A program made the translations under genes and the position numbers. Source: Vicinamibacterales bacterium (GTDB taxonomy: Bacteria > Acidobacteriota > Vicinamibacteria > Vicinamibacterales > 2-12-FULL-66-21). Taken from it: a DNA stretch of 45,119 nt. The notes under the pieces were generated by a model. It ran no database searches, was not told where the DNA came from, and saw nothing but the letters and a program-made list of their open reading frames with translations. Numbering within the stretch: position 1 is the stretch's first letter; each line of letters begins with the position of its first letter. The DNA lies in the NCBI GenBank assembly GCA_036496585.1, contig DASXLB010000051.1, positions 1 through 45,119 on the forward strand, read 5' to 3'. Shown here in pieces: positions 20,350 to 28,427 of the stretch.

Positions 20350-22260
20350 CTACTTGATGTAGCCGAGACTTCGGAGGCGATCGATCGTTTCCTGATCGAG
20401 CGGCCGTCCACCCCGCGCCGCATCTTCGGTTGCCGGCCGGCCGTAGGTGGCCACGAAGCGTCCCGTCGGCGGGGCCAGCGGCGACGCCGGCAGGGCGATG
20501 CCGGGAAGTTCGCGGCTGATCGGGATCCCCAGCAGATTGAGTACGGTCGGGGCGATGTCCACGGAACCGACCGGATTGGGAACCTCGTCGAACGGCGGTT
20601 CCGCGTCTACGGCGTCCATGTTGCGCGGCGGCGAAAGAGTGTCCATGGCGGGCGGCGCCCTCCATGTGCCGACGGTGAGCTGTCCCGCGCCGTTCGAAGC
20701 GACGCGCCCTGGTGCCGTGATGATGACGACGATCTGTGTGTTCAGCGGCCGCAGCCACGGGCCGACCAGTTCCCCCAGGAAATCGTGATACGCCCGCAGC
20801 GCCGCGAGCCGCGCCGCCAACGCCGACGCTGACGGGGCGGGCCGGTCGCGCTCGCCGAAGAACGCATGCTGCGCGATATCGAGTCCGGGCAGGTAGACCA
20901 CGTCGAGATCCCGGTTCTTCTCCGCGAGCGCGGTGTCCATCCCCAGCACGATCGCATCGAGCGTCGCGGAGCGCACGAGAATCGCGGCCACGTCACGATC
21001 GGCAAGATCGGCGAACCGGCGTGCCGCGAGCGTCTGCGCGTCCCTGGTGATCTGCGGCCAGTGCGATCGGAGATCGGCATACGCGGCCGCCGGCGAGATT
21101 TCGGCATCCGGCGCGCCGCCGTGCTCGAGCCGCAGCACCGCGCGATCCGAGACGACGATGCCGCTCGACGCCGTCGCCGGCCAGGTCGCCCACCAGTTGA
21201 AGACGGCGCCGCGCAAACCGGCGGCCGCCGCGACTTCCCAGAACGTCATCACCCGGCGTTCGGCGCGGCTGGCGATGGATGGCTGCGTCAGGCGGATCAG
21301 GTCGGTCGCCTGTTGCAGCACTCGACCGGTGCCGCTCGCTTCAGGCGAGAGCATTCCGCGAAGTCCGGCGACGCGGCGTCCCGCGATCGCGTGGATCCCG
21401 TGCACGTCCGGGAGTTCGCCCGTCGCGACGGTCGTCCATGTCCGCGCCGGATCCGCGGTGTCGCCGTAATCGACGGCGAAACGGACGCCGCGGTATCCCC
21501 ACGGGCGCGCCCAGGCGCGCGTGTCGGCGAGCGTTGGATCGATGCCGTCGATGGCCAGAACCTTGACGGTCGCACCCTTCGACACGACGGCCAGGTGCGG
21601 AGCCGCGGCCGGCGCGGCGCCGTCTGCCGAGGTCGTCGCCATGAGCAGCACCGCGGCGCCGGCAAACGCCAGGGCGCCGCCGGCGGCGATGACCCGCCAC
21701 GATCGCGTCGCCACGGGCGGCAGCTCGGCGCCGGTCGCGCGTGCGGCGAATACAGCCAGCGTCGCGATCCGGACGGCGTGGCCGACCAGCAGGCTGATCG
21801 CCACCGCAACCAGCAGGGCGAACGCTGTCCACGCCGGAGCGCTCCAGCCGAATCCGGCGTTCGCGTTGCGCCACCAGAGCGTCAGATACGCGAGCGCGCC
21901 CACGCTGACGATCCAGGCGGCCGCGCGTGACCCGGCGCGCGCGAACGAGGCCGCCAGGCTCACGACGAACGAGGCCGCGGCGATCGTCGCGAGAAAGAAC
22001 ACCGCGAGATAGAGCGCGAGGACGGCGGCATCGCGGGCGCCGCCAAGCAGGCCTGGCAGACGCGCCCCCAGGCCGAGCGCCGCTGACGGTCCGAGCAACG
22101 CTCCGCCCAGCAACCCGACGCGCACGCTCGTCCGCGCGGCGACGGCGATCGGCCCACGCCGCTCGCGTGTGCCGCCGAGCACGAAGCGATCGACGCCGGC
22201 ATCGAGATAGCCGAGCGCCTTCAACTGCTGGCGCAGCTCGTCAACCCGCTCGTCGTTCAT
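20350..22260 (-). CDS. Membrane-anchored type I phosphodiesterase / alkaline-phosphatase-fold protein
   Basis: 636 residues. The N-terminal cytoplasmic tail MNDERVDELRQQLKALGYLD precedes four or five hydrophobic segments (about 45-215), then a large domain starting VKVLAIDGIDPTL. That is the first metal-site region of phosphopentomutase/nucleotide pyrophosphatase-type enzymes. Later elements are the metal-binding LPGLDIAQHAFFG and GSVDIAPTVLNLLGIPISRELPG, both typical of this superfamily. The substrate is unknown. The C-terminus LDQETIDRLRSLGYIK echoes the N-terminal LKALGYL. It is 45 bp after the prenyl synthase gene on the same strand, with a possible -10 TACACT of its own. Confidence 0.8.
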   Translation of the reverse strand: MNDERVDELRQQLKALGYLDAGVDRFVLGGTRERRGPIAVAARTSVRVGLLGGALLGPSAALGLGARLPGLLGGARDAAVLALYLAVFFLATIAAASFVVSLAASFARAGSRAAAWIVSVGALAYLTLWWRNANAGFGWSAPAWTAFALLVAVAISLLVGHAVRIATLAVFAARATGAELPPVATRSWRVIAAGGALAFAGAAVLLMATTSADGAAPAAAPHLAVVSKGATVKVLAIDGIDPTLADTRAWARPWGYRGVRFAVDYGDTADPARTWTTVATGELPDVHGIHAIAGRRVAGLRGMLSPEASGTGRVLQQATDLIRLTQPSIASRAERRVMTFWEVAAAAGLRGAVFNWWATWPATASSGIVVSDRAVLRLEHGGAPDAEISPAAAYADLRSHWPQITRDAQTLAARRFADLADRDVAAILVRSATLDAIVLGMDTALAEKNRDLDVVYLPGLDIAQHAFFGERDRPAPSASALAARLAALRAYHDFLGELVGPWLRPLNTQIVVIITAPGRVASNGAGQLTVGTWRAPPAMDTLSPPRNMDAVDAEPPFDEVPNPVGSVDIAPTVLNLLGIPISRELPGIALPASPLAPPTGRFVATYGRPATEDAARGGRPLDQETIDRLRSLGYIK

Positions 22261-22305
22261 CCGCGGCTGTAAGTGTAGCTGGAAGCCAGGAGGGGCAGCG
22301 CGCCG

Positions 22306-23169
22306 CTACAATCGCCGCGCCGCGACGAAGGCGGACAGTTCGTGCAGCCGCGCGGCGCGCGCGCCGAACGGCGCCAGGGCTCGATCCGCCGCGCCGCACA
22401 GCTCCGCCGCGAGCTGCCGCGCCCCCTCGACGCCGCTGAACGACACGAACGTCGTCTTGCGGGCGTCGGCGCGGACCGCCTTGCCGGTGTCGGCGGTCGA
22501 CCCCGCCACGTCGAGAAGGTCGTCGACGATCTGAAACGCCAGTCCGAGGTTTTTGGCGTAGGCCGAGAGTGCCGCCATCGTGTCGGCGGCGGCGTTGGCG
22601 GTCAGCGCGCCGCAGGTCGTGGCGGCGACGAACAGCGCGCCGGTCTTGCCGCGGTGGATCCGCTCGAGCACTTCGAAGGTGATCGCCTGATCGGTCGCTT
22701 CGAGATCGAGCGCCTGCCCGCCGATCAGGCCCGCCGTGCCGACGGCGCCGGCCAGCACCGCCGTCAGGTTAGTGGCGAGCGGCGGCGGATAAGCCTGCGG
22801 CAGCGTCGCGTAAGCGAGGTTGAGCAGGCCGGTCGCGGCGAGGATGGCGGTGGCTTCGTCGAACTCGAGGTGATTGGCGCGCCTGCCGCGCCGCAGCGGG
22901 GCGTCGTCCATCGCCGGTAGATCGTCGAGGATGAGCGACGAGGCGTGAACGAGTTCGATGGCGGCGGCGGCCGGCACGGCGCGATCGGCGCGGCCGCGGC
23001 AGAGTTCGGCGGAGAGCAGCACCAGCACCGCGCGGACCTGTTTCGACGGCGCCAGTCCGGTGTAAGCCATCGCTTGATCGACGCGGCCGCCGCCCGGCGG
23101 CAGCAGCCGTTGCAGTTCGGAGGCGACCAGGCGATGGTAGTCGGCGAAGAACGGCGGCAGTCCTCTCAT
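22306..23169 (-). CDS. Polyprenyl diphosphate synthase (FPP/GGPP synthase type)
   Basis: 287 residues. The first aspartate-rich motif DDLPAMD is at residues 82-88 and the second, DDLLD, at 216-220. GGQALDLEA and HRGKTGALF are further family boxes. It condenses isopentenyl diphosphate with allylic diphosphates. The residue five places before the first motif is Ser77, where E. coli IspA has Tyr, which hints at a product longer than C15; this is inference from known chain-length rules. The ATG overlaps the stop of the methyltransferase gene as ATGA. Confidence 0.92.
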   Translation of the reverse strand: MRGLPPFFADYHRLVASELQRLLPPGGGRVDQAMAYTGLAPSKQVRAVLVLLSAELCRGRADRAVPAAAAIELVHASSLILDDLPAMDDAPLRRGRRANHLEFDEATAILAATGLLNLAYATLPQAYPPPLATNLTAVLAGAVGTAGLIGGQALDLEATDQAITFEVLERIHRGKTGALFVAATTCGALTANAAADTMAALSAYAKNLGLAFQIVDDLLDVAGSTADTGKAVRADARKTTFVSFSGVEGARQLAAELCGAADRALAPFGARAARLHELSAFVAARRL

Positions 23170-23837
23170 CGCGCCGAGGCCGCCGGGCCGAACGTCAGCA
23201 TGTACTGATAGCGCAGGAAGTTCTCGCGCTTGCGCAACTCGAGCCCCGCCGCGGCGGCGTCGGCGATCACCGTCTCCGGATCGATGCGCTCGTCCATGGT
23301 CGGGCCGGGTCCGCCGCCGTCCTTCTTCGAGTTGATGATCGCGACGACGCCGGTCGGCTTCAGCGACGCGCGGACGTTGGTGAGCAGCGTGATCGGACGC
23401 TCGATCTCGTGATAGGCATCGACGATGAGGACGGCGTCGAGCGTGCCGCCGGGCAGCCGCGGATCGTCGGCGGTGCCGCGCACCGTGATGACGTTCTTCG
23501 CGAAGCCCTCGCGCTGCACGCGCCGTTCGATCGCCTGGATCATCTGCGGCTGGATGTCTTCCGCGTAGACGAGCCCGTTGGGCCTGACCCGCTGCGCCAG
23601 GCGGACGGTGAACCACCCGCCGCCCGCGCCCAGGTCTGCCACCACGCTGCTCTCACCGATCTGCAGCGCGTCCATGATCTGATCCGGACGCTGCCAGGCG
23701 TCGCGATCGGGACCTTCCAGGAGACCGAGCTCCGTCGGCGGAAACAGTCGCGGCCGCTTGTCGGGCTGCGCTGTCTTCTGGGCGCCGGCCGTAGCCGCCG
23801 ACAGCAACACGAGCGTCAGGACGACCGCGCGGGTCAT
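23166..23837 (-). CDS. Class I SAM-dependent methyltransferase with an N-terminal signal peptide
   Basis: 223 residues. The N-terminus MTRAVVLTLVLLSAATAGAQ is a clear signal peptide with a likely cut after AGA. The mature part has the SAM-binding glycine loop VVADLGAGGGWFTVRLAQRV and motif II/III strands LVYAEDI and LDAVLIVDAYHEI. It is therefore predicted to act outside the cytoplasm, where SAM is not known to be available. The ATG overlaps the aspA stop (ATGA) and the stop overlaps the prenyl synthase start. The substrate is unknown. It could alternatively be a membrane-anchored protein if the signal is not cut. Confidence 0.85.
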   Translation of the reverse strand: MTRAVVLTLVLLSAATAGAQKTAQPDKRPRLFPPTELGLLEGPDRDAWQRPDQIMDALQIGESSVVADLGAGGGWFTVRLAQRVRPNGLVYAEDIQPQMIQAIERRVQREGFAKNVITVRGTADDPRLPGGTLDAVLIVDAYHEIERPITLLTNVRASLKPTGVVAIINSKKDGGGPGPTMDERIDPETVIADAAAAGLELRKRENFLRYQYMLTFGPAASAR

Positions 23838-25240
23838 GCAGGCCTGCGTCCGGGGATGCCGGGCGAGGTCATGGCTTCGGGCGAGAGGATGTCGTCGAGC
23901 TGCGCGTCGGGCAGCAGCCGGCGTTCACGGACGATCTCCGCGATCGAGCGCCCGGTCTTGACCGCTTCCTTGGCGATCTCGGCGGTGGCGGCGTATCCGA
24001 TGTAGGGGCTCAGGGCGGTGGCGACCGCCGTGCTGCGATCCATCAGCTCGCGCGCGCGCGCCTCGTCGGCGCGCAGGCCCGACACCGCGCGATCGGCGAA
24101 CACCTGCATCGCGTTGCGGAGAATCAACGACGCGTGCAGTGCGTTCCAGGCGATCACCGGCATCATCACGTTCAACTCGAGTTGCCCCGCTGCGGTGGCG
24201 GCGAGGATCGCGGCGTCGCAGCCCCACACCTGATGGCAGACCTGGTTGACCATCTCGGGCACCGAAGGATTGACCTTGCCCGGCATGATCGACGACCCAG
24301 GCTGGACGGCCGGCAGCTGCACTTCGGCGATGCCGGCACGCGGGCCCATGCTGAGCAGGCGCAGATCCGAGGCAACCCTGTCCACCTCGACGGCGAGCCG
24401 GCGCAGCGCGCCGGAATAGGCGAGCACGTCGCCCATGCTCTGCGTGACGCGGAAGCGGTTGCGCGCCGGCGTCAGCGGCAGCGATACCGATCGCGACAGG
24501 TCATCGATCGCCGCGCTCGTGAAATCGTCGCCGGCGTTGAGCCCGGTGCCGACGGCGGTCGACCCGAGATTGAGCTCGTGCAGCGCGCCGCCGGCGTGCT
24601 GCAGTTCTCCGGCCGCGTGGCGCACGTTGGCGGCGTAGCCGCCGAACTCCTGGCCGAAGGTGATCGGCACGGCATCCTGCAGGTGCGTGCGGCCCGTCTT
24701 GAGCGATCGCGCGAACTCGCGTGACTTGGCCTCGAGCGCCTCGGCGAGGCGCGCCGCAGCGCCGAGTCCATCAGGCAGCACCAGCAGCAGCGCCAGCCGC
24801 GTCGACGTCGGGAACACGTCGTTCGTCGACTGTCCCATGTTGACGTGATCGTTGGGATGGACGCGGCGGTAAGTACCCTTCGGCTCGCCGAGCAGCTCGG
24901 CCGCGCGGTTGGCCAGCACCTCGTTCGCGTTCATGTTGTGTGAGGTGCCGGCGCCCGCCTGGTAGACGTCGACGACGAACTGGTCGCGGAGCTGTCCGGC
25001 AAGGATCTCGTCGGCGGCGCGGACGATGGCGTCGGCGATCGTCGCGTCGAGACGGCCGAGGGTCGCGTTGGCCCGCGCGCAGGCCCGCTTGACCAGAATC
25101 GTCGCGGTGACGAGCGGCGCCGGCGCCGTCAGGCCGCTGATCGGGAAATTCTCGACGGCGCGCTGCGTCTGCACCCCGTAGTACGCCTCGGCGGGCACCG
25201 GCAGCTCGCCAAGAGGATCGCGCTCGATCCGCGTGGCCAT
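23834..25240 (-). CDS. aspA: Aspartate ammonia-lyase
   Basis: 468 residues. RIERDPLGELPVPAEAYYGVQTQRAVENFPISG at the N-terminus is the aspartase pattern rather than the class II fumarase one. The superfamily signature GSSIMPGKVNPSVPEM is at about 315-330, including the mobile catalytic serine loop. It interconverts aspartate and fumarate plus ammonia. The ATG at 25240 is chosen because a TATAAT ends 8 nt upstream; a TTG at 25249 in frame would lie inside that box. It heads the aspA-methyltransferase-prenyl synthase run and is divergent from fumarase, another fumarate enzyme. FumC cannot be wholly excluded. Confidence 0.9.
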   Translation of the reverse strand: MATRIERDPLGELPVPAEAYYGVQTQRAVENFPISGLTAPAPLVTATILVKRACARANATLGRLDATIADAIVRAADEILAGQLRDQFVVDVYQAGAGTSHNMNANEVLANRAAELLGEPKGTYRRVHPNDHVNMGQSTNDVFPTSTRLALLLVLPDGLGAAARLAEALEAKSREFARSLKTGRTHLQDAVPITFGQEFGGYAANVRHAAGELQHAGGALHELNLGSTAVGTGLNAGDDFTSAAIDDLSRSVSLPLTPARNRFRVTQSMGDVLAYSGALRRLAVEVDRVASDLRLLSMGPRAGIAEVQLPAVQPGSSIMPGKVNPSVPEMVNQVCHQVWGCDAAILAATAAGQLELNVMMPVIAWNALHASLILRNAMQVFADRAVSGLRADEARARELMDRSTAVATALSPYIGYAATAEIAKEAVKTGRSIAEIVRERRLLPDAQLDDILSPEAMTSPGIPGRRPA

Positions 25241-25248
25241 CTGCCTCA

Positions 25249-25256
25249 ATTATACT
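25249..25256. promoter_or_regulatory. Overlapping divergent -10 boxes for aspA and fumarase
   Basis: Minus strand TATAAT (25254-25249) ends 8 nt before the aspA ATG; plus strand TATACT (25251-25256) ends 7 nt before the fumarase ATG. Both lie in the 23-bp gap between the start codons. The two polymerase sites cannot be occupied together, so the genes would compete. Confidence 0.65.
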
Positions 25257-25263
25257 GGCGCGT

Positions 25264-26826
25264 ATGCTTCCGTCCTTCCTCGAGAGCATGGTGCGTCTGA
25301 TCGCCCGTACCTCGACCGATCTGCCGCCCGATGTGCGCACGGCGATGGGGCTGGCGCTCTCGTCCGAGGCTCCGGAGACGCGCGCCGGCCAGGCGCTGAC
25401 GATCATCGCGCAGAACATCGACGCGGCGACGAGCTGCGAAGGACCGATCTGCCAGGATACCGGCATGCCGACGTTCGAGGTGCGGGTGCCGGTCGGGGTC
25501 AACCAGATCTGGATGAAGCAGCAGATTCGCGAAGCGGTCGCCGAGGCGACCAGGCTCGGCAAGCTCCGTCCCAACTCCGTCGATTCGATCACCGGCGAGA
25601 ACTCGGGCAACAACCTGGGCCCTGGCACGCCGATCATCCACGTCGAGCAGTGGGAGCGCGAGGCGATCGAGGTGAAGCTGATCCTGAAAGGGGGCGGCTG
25701 CGAGAACACCAACGCGCAGTACGCGCTGCCCGCCGATCTCGATCACCTCGGCCGAGCCGATCGTTCGCTCGAGGGGGTGCGGAAGGCCGTCCTGCACGCG
25801 GTGTGGAAGGCCCAGGGGAAGGGCTGCGCGCCCGGCGCGGTGGGCGTCTGCGTCGGCGGCGACCGCACCTCGGGCTACCTCCACGCCAAGGAACAGCTCT
25901 TTCGCACGCTCGACGACGTCAATCCGGATCCGCGGCTCGCGGCGGTGGAAGACGCCGTCATGGACGCCGCGAACCAGCTCGCGGTCGGCCCGATGGGCTT
26001 CGGCGGCGCGACCTCGCTCATCGGCTGCAAGATTGGCGCGCTCAACCGCCTGCCGGCGAGTTTTTTCGTGTCGGTCGCCTACGACTGCTGGGCGTTCCGC
26101 CGGCTCGGCGTCGTGCTCGACGCCAACAGCGGGGCGATCACCGAGTGGCTGTATCGCGACGGCGACCGGCCGTCGCAGCCGCTGCTGACCCCCGAACAGG
26201 TGGCCGCCGGCTTTCCGCGCACCGGGCGCGAAGTTCGCCTGCAGGCGCCGATCCGCGACGAAGACGTCCGTGCGCTCGAGGTCGGCGACGTCGTGCTCAT
26301 CTCGGGCCGCGTGTTCACCGGCCGCGATCAGGTGCACCACCATCTCATGAGCCATGAGCCGCCGGTGGATCTGCGCGGCTCGGTGCTCTATCACTGTGGA
26401 CCGGTCGTGATGAAGGAGGAACAGCGTGCGGGCGCGCCGAGGCCAACCGGCGAGGACGGCTGGAAGGTCACCGCCGCCGGACCGACGACGAGCATCCGCG
26501 AGGAGCCGTACCAGGCGGAGATTCTCGAGCGCTACGGTGTCCGCGTGGTCATCGGCAAGGGCGGGATGGGGCCGAAGACGCTCGCCGGCCTGAAGGCGTC
26601 GGGCGCGGTCTACCTCAACGCCATCGGTGGCGCGGCGCAGTTCTACGCGCGCTGCATCGATCGAGTCGCAGGCGTCTCGCTGCTGCAGTTCGGCACGCCG
26701 GAAGCCATGTGGCACCTCGACGTCACCGACTTTCCCGCCATCGTCACGATGGACGCGCACGGAAACAGCCTGCACAAAGATGTGGAAGCCGCGTCGGCCG
26801 CGCGTCTTGCCTCCGTCCGAGGCTGA
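25264..26826 (+). CDS. Class I (iron-sulfur) fumarate hydratase, fused alpha-beta
   Basis: 520 residues. The N-terminal Fe-S domain has the three cluster cysteines in ICQDTG (Cys63), GGGCENTN (Cys146) and IGCKIG (Cys255). The C-terminal beta domain has VVIGKGGMGPKTL and the final LDVTDFPAIVTMDAHGNSL. It hydrates fumarate to malate, with a labile 4Fe-4S cluster. It is the single-polypeptide form, like E. coli FumA/FumB. Class I fumarases also include mesaconase-type enzymes, so other dicarboxylates remain possible. The ATG at 25264 follows a TATACT box by 7 nt. Confidence 0.94.
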   Translation: MLPSFLESMVRLIARTSTDLPPDVRTAMGLALSSEAPETRAGQALTIIAQNIDAATSCEGPICQDTGMPTFEVRVPVGVNQIWMKQQIREAVAEATRLGKLRPNSVDSITGENSGNNLGPGTPIIHVEQWEREAIEVKLILKGGGCENTNAQYALPADLDHLGRADRSLEGVRKAVLHAVWKAQGKGCAPGAVGVCVGGDRTSGYLHAKEQLFRTLDDVNPDPRLAAVEDAVMDAANQLAVGPMGFGGATSLIGCKIGALNRLPASFFVSVAYDCWAFRRLGVVLDANSGAITEWLYRDGDRPSQPLLTPEQVAAGFPRTGREVRLQAPIRDEDVRALEVGDVVLISGRVFTGRDQVHHHLMSHEPPVDLRGSVLYHCGPVVMKEEQRAGAPRPTGEDGWKVTAAGPTTSIREEPYQAEILERYGVRVVIGKGGMGPKTLAGLKASGAVYLNAIGGAAQFYARCIDRVAGVSLLQFGTPEAMWHLDVTDFPAIVTMDAHGNSLHKDVEAASAARLASVRG

Positions 26827-27928
26827 CGCGATCACCGACCGTCCCGCACCGCCGCCGCCGCTGCGGCCGCCGGCGCGCGTGCCGCCCGAGCGGTTCGCGC
26901 TGCCGGTCGATCGTCTCCGCTCGGGCTACTACTCCGACAAGTACTTCGTCCGCACGCGCGACGTGCTGATCGGCTCGGGCCGCGATCCCGTCGTCACCAT
27001 CCAGGTGTTCCAGAAGCAGGAGGCCTGGGTCGGCGGCATCGACGAGGCGATCGCGATCCTGAAGCTGTGCCTGACGGACGGGCATGCGTGGAGCGATTTG
27101 GAGGTGTGCGCGCTGCGCGACGGCGATCGGATCTCGCCGCGCGAGAGCGTCATCCTGATCACCGGCCGCTACGCGGCGTTTGCGCACCTCGAGACGCTCT
27201 ACCTCGGCGTGCTGGCGCGGCGCACGCGCGTGTCCACCAACACGCGGCTGGTCGTCGAGGCGGCGTGGCCCAAGCCGGTGATGTTCTTCCCGGCGCGGTT
27301 CGACCATTGGCTGGTGCAGACCGGCGACGGCTACGCGGCGCACATCGCCGGCGCGATCGGGGTGTCGACCGACGCGCAGGCGTCATGGTGGGGCTCGTCG
27401 GGCATCGGCACCGTGCCGCACGCGCTGATCGCCGCGTTCGGCGGCGACACGGTGGCGGCGTCGAAGGCCGTCGCCGAGCAGATGCCGCCTGACGTGCAGA
27501 TCATCTCGCTCGTCGATTTCGACAACGACTGCGTCGGCACGTCGCTGGCCGTGGCACGCGCGCTCGGCGAGCGCCTGCACGGCGTCCGCCTCGACACCTC
27601 GGAGGCTATGGTCGATCGCTCGATCGTGCCGGGCATGGGGGATTTCGATCCGCGCGGCGTCAATCCGCGCCTGGTGCGCAACGTCCGCGCCGCGCTTGAC
27701 GCCGAAGGCTTCCGCGGCGTCCAGATCTCCGTGTCGGGCGGCTTCGATCCGGACAAGATCCGCCGTTTCGAACGCGAGGGCGTTCCGGTCGACTCCTACG
27801 GCGTCGGCTCGTCGCTCTTTGCCGGCCGCTTCGATTTTACCGCCGACATTGTCATGGTGGACGGCCGGCCCCTTGCCAAAGCCGGCCGGAGCCTACGCCC
27901 GAACGCGAGGCTGGAACGGGTCGAGTAA
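26780..27928 (+). CDS. Nicotinate phosphoribosyltransferase-type enzyme
   Basis: About 382 residues. The core starts LRSGYYSDKYFVRTRDVL and includes the phosphoribosyltransferase elements RVSTNTRLVVEAA, SSGIGTVPHALIAAFGGDT, and the barrel end VQISVSGGFDPDKIRRFEREGVPVDSYGVGSSLF, as in the NAPRTase/quinolinate PRTase family. It would make nicotinate mononucleotide for NAD salvage. The start is uncertain: ATG 26780 overlaps fumarase by 47 bp, TTG 26807 by 20 bp, and GTG 26879 gives no overlap and still keeps the core. It follows fumarase on the same transcript. Confidence 0.8.
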   Translation: MWKPRRPRVLPPSEADAITDRPAPPPPLRPPARVPPERFALPVDRLRSGYYSDKYFVRTRDVLIGSGRDPVVTIQVFQKQEAWVGGIDEAIAILKLCLTDGHAWSDLEVCALRDGDRISPRESVILITGRYAAFAHLETLYLGVLARRTRVSTNTRLVVEAAWPKPVMFFPARFDHWLVQTGDGYAAHIAGAIGVSTDAQASWWGSSGIGTVPHALIAAFGGDTVAASKAVAEQMPPDVQIISLVDFDNDCVGTSLAVARALGERLHGVRLDTSEAMVDRSIVPGMGDFDPRGVNPRLVRNVRAALDAEGFRGVQISVSGGFDPDKIRRFEREGVPVDSYGVGSSLFAGRFDFTADIVMVDGRPLAKAGRSLRPNARLERVE

Positions 27929-28059
27929 CTCGTCAGTAGTGAGCCGTGGGCGGTAACCGGCGACGGCCCACTGCCAGCTGCCTTCTATCCCGCAAACAGG
28001 TCGCGGACGCCGTGCGGCGGGGGGGTCCGTAGGCGAGGGCATCTGCCATAGGCCCAGTG
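27929..28059 (+). other. Intergenic gap before erpA, no gene seen
   Basis: 131 bp. GTGGGC and GCCCAC near 27948-27972 form a weak 6-bp hairpin with a long loop, a possible end for the fumarase transcript. A short G run lies at about 28018-28025. No start codon with a plausible reading frame stands out. Confidence 0.5.
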
Positions 28060-28065
28060 TATAAT
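28060..28065 (+). promoter_or_regulatory. -10 box of erpA, leaderless spacing
   Basis: A perfect TATAAT ends 9 nt before the ATG at 28075. No -35 match and no Shine-Dalgarno are seen, so the message probably begins within 3 nt of the ATG. Confidence 0.6.
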
Positions 28066-28074
28066 CTATGCATC

Positions 28075-28404
28075 ATGATTAACGTGACACCATCTGCCGC
28101 GACCAAGATCAGCGAGCTCCTCAGCGAGGAGCACAAGACCGAGGCGGGGCTGCGCGTCTTCGTCCAGGGTGGCGGCTGCTCCGGATTCCAGTACGGCCTG
28201 ATGATCGACGAGGGCGAAGGGGACGCCTCGACCGACTCCGTCATCGAATCGAACGGGGTCAAGCTCCTGGTCGACCCGATCAGCGCGCGCTACCTGCGCG
28301 GCGCGGAAGTCGATTTCGTCGACAACGTCACCGGCGGCGGCTTCACCATCAAGAACCCGAACGCCAAGTCGACCTGCGGCTGCGGCTCGTCGTTCAGCGT
28401 GTAG
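28075..28404 (+). CDS. erpA: Iron-sulfur cluster carrier, ErpA/IscA family
   Basis: 109 residues. A-type carrier signature: three cysteines Cys35 (GGGCSGFQY), Cys101 and Cys103 (STCGCGSSFSV). It accepts and delivers Fe-S clusters in the cytoplasm; a class I fumarase, a possible client, lies 1.2 kb upstream. ErpA and IscA are hard to separate by sequence, but the GGGCSGFQYGLMID stretch is nearer ErpA. The ATG at 28075 fits the TATAAT box; ATG 28068 is out of frame. Confidence 0.9.
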   Translation: MINVTPSAATKISELLSEEHKTEAGLRVFVQGGGCSGFQYGLMIDEGEGDASTDSVIESNGVKLLVDPISARYLRGAEVDFVDNVTGGGFTIKNPNAKSTCGCGSSFSV

Positions 28405-28423
28405 CTTCCGCGACGCGGAAGCT
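28403..28423 (+). terminator. Perfect hairpin across the erpA stop
   Basis: AGCTTCCG (28403-28410) and CGGAAGCT (28416-28423) form an 8-bp stem with a 5-nt loop, beginning in the erpA stop codon and ending 4 nt before the TTG start of the next gene. No T-run follows. It could end the erpA message or mask the TTG start. Confidence 0.5.
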
Positions 28424-28427
28424 CCGC

